The notes beneath the pieces were generated by a model. The model was given only the letters and a program-made list of their open reading frames with translations. It searched no databases and was not told the DNA's origin. From positions 1-7,951 of the forward strand of contig JAEZCG010000017.1 of NCBI GenBank assembly GCA_023430065.1: DNA of 7,951 nt, given 5' to 3'. Source of the stretch: Pseudomonadota bacterium. GTDB lineage: Bacteria > Pseudomonadota > Gammaproteobacteria > Burkholderiales > SHXO01. This document shows positions 6,483 through 7,951 of the stretch, in pieces; the first letter of the stretch is position 1, and every line of letters begins with the position of its first letter. Both the position numbers and the translations under genes were made by a program.

Positions 6483-6488
6483 AAGGAG
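6483..6488 (+). promoter_or_regulatory. Ribosome binding site for the NmrA-like gene
   Basis: AAGGAG seven bases ahead of the ATG at 6496. It rules against the in-frame GTG at 6475, which lies upstream of this site. Confidence 0.75.
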
Positions 6489-6495
6489 ATCGACC

Positions 6496-7359
6496 ATGGA
6501 ACGGACAGACCTGACGACGGCAACGACTCTGGTTCTCGGCGCCACGGGCAAGACGGGCCGGCGCGTCGTGGAGCGGCTTACGGTGCGTGATGCGCCCGTG
6601 CGGGCCGCTTCACGCGCCGGCCTGCAGCATTTCGACTGGGAGAACAGGGAGACTTGGGCGCCCGCACTGCGTGGCGTGACCGCGGCATACCTGTCGTACT
6701 ACCCGGATCTGGCCGTCCCAGGCGCGGCGGCAACGGTCGGTGCGTTCGCAGAGCTCGCGGTGACGCATGGGGTCCGGCGATTGGTATTGCTGTCGGGACG
6801 AGGCGAAGAAGGCGCGCGGCTCGCCGAGCAGGCAGTAGGGGATGCAGGCGCCGACTGGACGATCCTGCGGTGCGCCTGGTTCTGCCAGAACTTCAGTGAG
6901 GGCAACTTCCTGGGCATGGTGCTCGACGGCGAGGTCGCTCTGCCGGCCGGTAACGTGCCGGAGCCGTTCGTGGATCTCGACGACGTCGCCGACGTGGCGG
7001 TCGCTGCGCTGACGGAGGATGGGCATGCCGGAAAACTCTACGAGCTGACGGGCCCAAGGCTGCTGACCTTTCCGGAGGCGATCGAAGAGATCGCCAAGGC
7101 CGCCGGCAGCGCGGTCCGCTACACGCAGGTCTCGATGGAGCAGTTCGCGTCGTCGCTGGCCGGACAAGGTGAGCCGGAGGAGGCGGTGTCGCTGCTCACC
7201 TACGTCTTCTCCGAAGTCCTCGATGGCCGCAACGCTCACCTTGCCGACGGCGTGCAGCGTGCGCTCGGCCGCGCGCCGCGCGATTTCCGTGACTTTGCGC
7301 GCGATGCGGCCGCTGCGGGAGTCTGGGGGCGCGCGGCGGCCGTGGAGGCGTCATCGTAA
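6496..7359 (+). CDS. NmrA-like NAD(P)-binding oxidoreductase
   Basis: The protein has 287 residues. The ATG at 6496 has AAGGAG seven bases upstream; an in-frame GTG at 6475 would place that site inside the gene. The Rossmann nucleotide-binding loop is VLGATGKTG (13-21), the GxxGxxG form of atypical short-chain dehydrogenases. Further family segments are GVRRLVLLSGRGEEGARLAE (92-111), ADWTILRCAWFCQNFSEGNF (119-138), VPEPFVDLDDVADVAVAALTE (154-174) and KLYELTGPRLLTFPEAIEEIA (180-200). The YxxxK catalytic pair of classical SDR enzymes is absent, as in NmrA and QorB-like members, which either bind NAD(P) as sensors or reduce quinones and similar electrophiles. The substrate cannot be assigned. 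The gene is divergent from the AraC regulator and is the most likely direct target of it. Confidence 0.92.
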   Translation: MERTDLTTATTLVLGATGKTGRRVVERLTVRDAPVRAASRAGLQHFDWENRETWAPALRGVTAAYLSYYPDLAVPGAAATVGAFAELAVTHGVRRLVLLSGRGEEGARLAEQAVGDAGADWTILRCAWFCQNFSEGNFLGMVLDGEVALPAGNVPEPFVDLDDVADVAVAALTEDGHAGKLYELTGPRLLTFPEAIEEIAKAAGSAVRYTQVSMEQFASSLAGQGEPEEAVSLLTYVFSEVLDGRNAHLADGVQRALGRAPRDFRDFARDAAAAGVWGRAAAVEASS

Positions 7360-7367
7360 GCGGGCCG

Positions 7368-7391
7368 AGGACACCGCAGCGCTGGCGTCCT
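7368..7391. terminator. Possible bidirectional terminator hairpin between convergent genes
   Basis: AGGACACCG pairs with TGGCGTCCT around a six-base loop, a nine-position stem with one mismatch and one G-T pair. It begins nine bases after the stop of the NmrA-like gene and ends 30 bases from the stop of the P460-like gene. No T-run follows on either strand, so it is not a classical intrinsic terminator. Its position between convergent genes is the main support. Confidence 0.35.
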
Positions 7392-7420
7392 AGAGCGCGC
7401 CCCCACGCACGCTCAATCCG

Positions 7421-7951
7421 CTATTGCTTCTTCTCCGTCAGCGTCTTGACCAGCTCGCCCAGTTGCCGGAGCGATTCGGCATCCTCGGCACTCACCTGAT
7501 CGGATCCCTTGCAGCGCGGATCGGTTCTTTGCAGCGCGCCGAACATCGCTTTCGTTACGGGAATCGGATCGCAACCGTGCTCGGTCTCGCAGATGAAATC
7601 GAATTCCGGGCGCGCTTTGACGTGACAGGTGAAACAGTTCAGTCCAAAGCGATTGTTTACCTCGGCGAAGCCGCGTGTATAGATCTTCGAGCCATTCTTG
7701 TCCACATCGATCCAGAAGAACTCCCAATCACGCGTGGCGGGACTGTAGCCCTTTTGCTGCTTGACCATCACCTCATTGGGCATGAGCTGCACCACGGAAC
7801 CTTCCGGGTAGTCGCCAGTGCCAGCCGCAGCAACGGCCGTCGTGGCGGCGAGATTGCCGAGGAGATTGTCTACGTAGAAATGCCGCACTTTGGTCATCTC
7901 GGTGATGCATTTGAACGACTCGTCGGTGACCTTTACCTTGGGCTCGTCGCC
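7421..7951 (-). CDS. Cytochrome P460-like c-type haem protein, N-terminus beyond window
   Basis: The frame is open from the right edge to a TAG at 7421, giving 176 residues. The methionine codon at 7897 is probably internal, since the frame runs on upstream with similar composition (KVKVTDESFKCITEM). The haem motif C106-F-T-C-H110 (window residue numbering) lies at 7622-7636, in the context VNNRFGLNCFTCHVKARPEF. Upstream, YPEGSVVQLMPNEVMVKQQKGYSPATRDWEFFWIDV (48-83) gives the strand pattern I associate with cytochrome P460-like proteins. Downstream, CETEHGCDPIPV (121-132) adds two more cysteines. It is expected in the periplasm with covalent haem. Members of the broader family oxidise hydroxylamine or detoxify nitric oxide, but many are uncharacterised. 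A missing N-terminal signal peptide would lie outside the window. It converges on the NmrA-like gene. Confidence 0.85.
   Translation of the reverse strand, partial: GDEPKVKVTDESFKCITEMTKVRHFYVDNLLGNLAATTAVAAAGTGDYPEGSVVQLMPNEVMVKQQKGYSPATRDWEFFWIDVDKNGSKIYTRGFAEVNNRFGLNCFTCHVKARPEFDFICETEHGCDPIPVTKAMFGALQRTDPRCKGSDQVSAEDAESLRQLGELVKTLTEKKQ

Noticed and set aside
5504..6523. A 339-codon minus-strand frame overlapping the AraC gene
   Set aside because: Arg-rich and low in family-like motifs, while the other frame has complete cupin and AraC domains.
7421..7897. Complete 158-residue haem protein starting at the methionine codon at 7897
   Set aside because: The frame stays open to the window edge with coherent sequence, and that start would leave a periplasmic haem protein without a signal peptide.

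Overview
The window is GC-rich throughout and looks like part of a proteobacterial chromosome. Three things point there: two lipoproteins with Gram-negative-style lipoboxes, consensus AGGAGG-type ribosome binding sites, and a CxxCH haem protein of cytochrome P460 type. The families alone do not settle class or genus. The region is gene-dense and ordinary in structure. I see no tRNA, rRNA, CRISPR array, insertion sequence or phage gene, and no gene-free stretch over 300 bases.

Layout. Eight genes run leftward on the minus strand. In transcription order they are: an AraC-family regulator (5350-6351), an exported DUF1254/DUF1214 protein (3728-5278), a GNAT acetyltransferase with an N-terminal extension (2780-3664), an ArsN2-like GNAT acetyltransferase (2315-2761), an unrecognised soluble protein (1581-2192), an unrecognised exported protein (1129-1584), a lipoprotein (465-1076), and an Ala/Pro-rich lipoprotein cut by the left edge (1-396). 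Diverging from the AraC gene is a plus-strand NmrA-like NAD(P)-binding oxidoreductase (6496-7359). It converges on a minus-strand cytochrome P460-like c-type haem protein that is cut by the right edge (7421-7951).

How the genes may work together. The clearest local unit is the divergent pair of AraC-type regulator and NmrA-like reductase. Their 144-base intergenic region carries a 7+7 base inverted repeat at 6381-6401, a good operator candidate. The exported DUF1254 protein follows the regulator on the same strand after 71 bases and may share its regulation. The two acetyltransferases are 18 bases apart and are probably co-transcribed. At the left end, the four genes from 2192 down to 1 are closely spaced, and the first two overlap by four bases. 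Three of their four products carry export or lipoprotein signals, so they may form a small envelope operon of unknown function.

I did not find a clearly new biological system. The most useful leads are the operator candidate, the coupled pair of unrecognised genes, the ArsN2-like gene with no arsenic genes beside it, and the P460-like haem protein.
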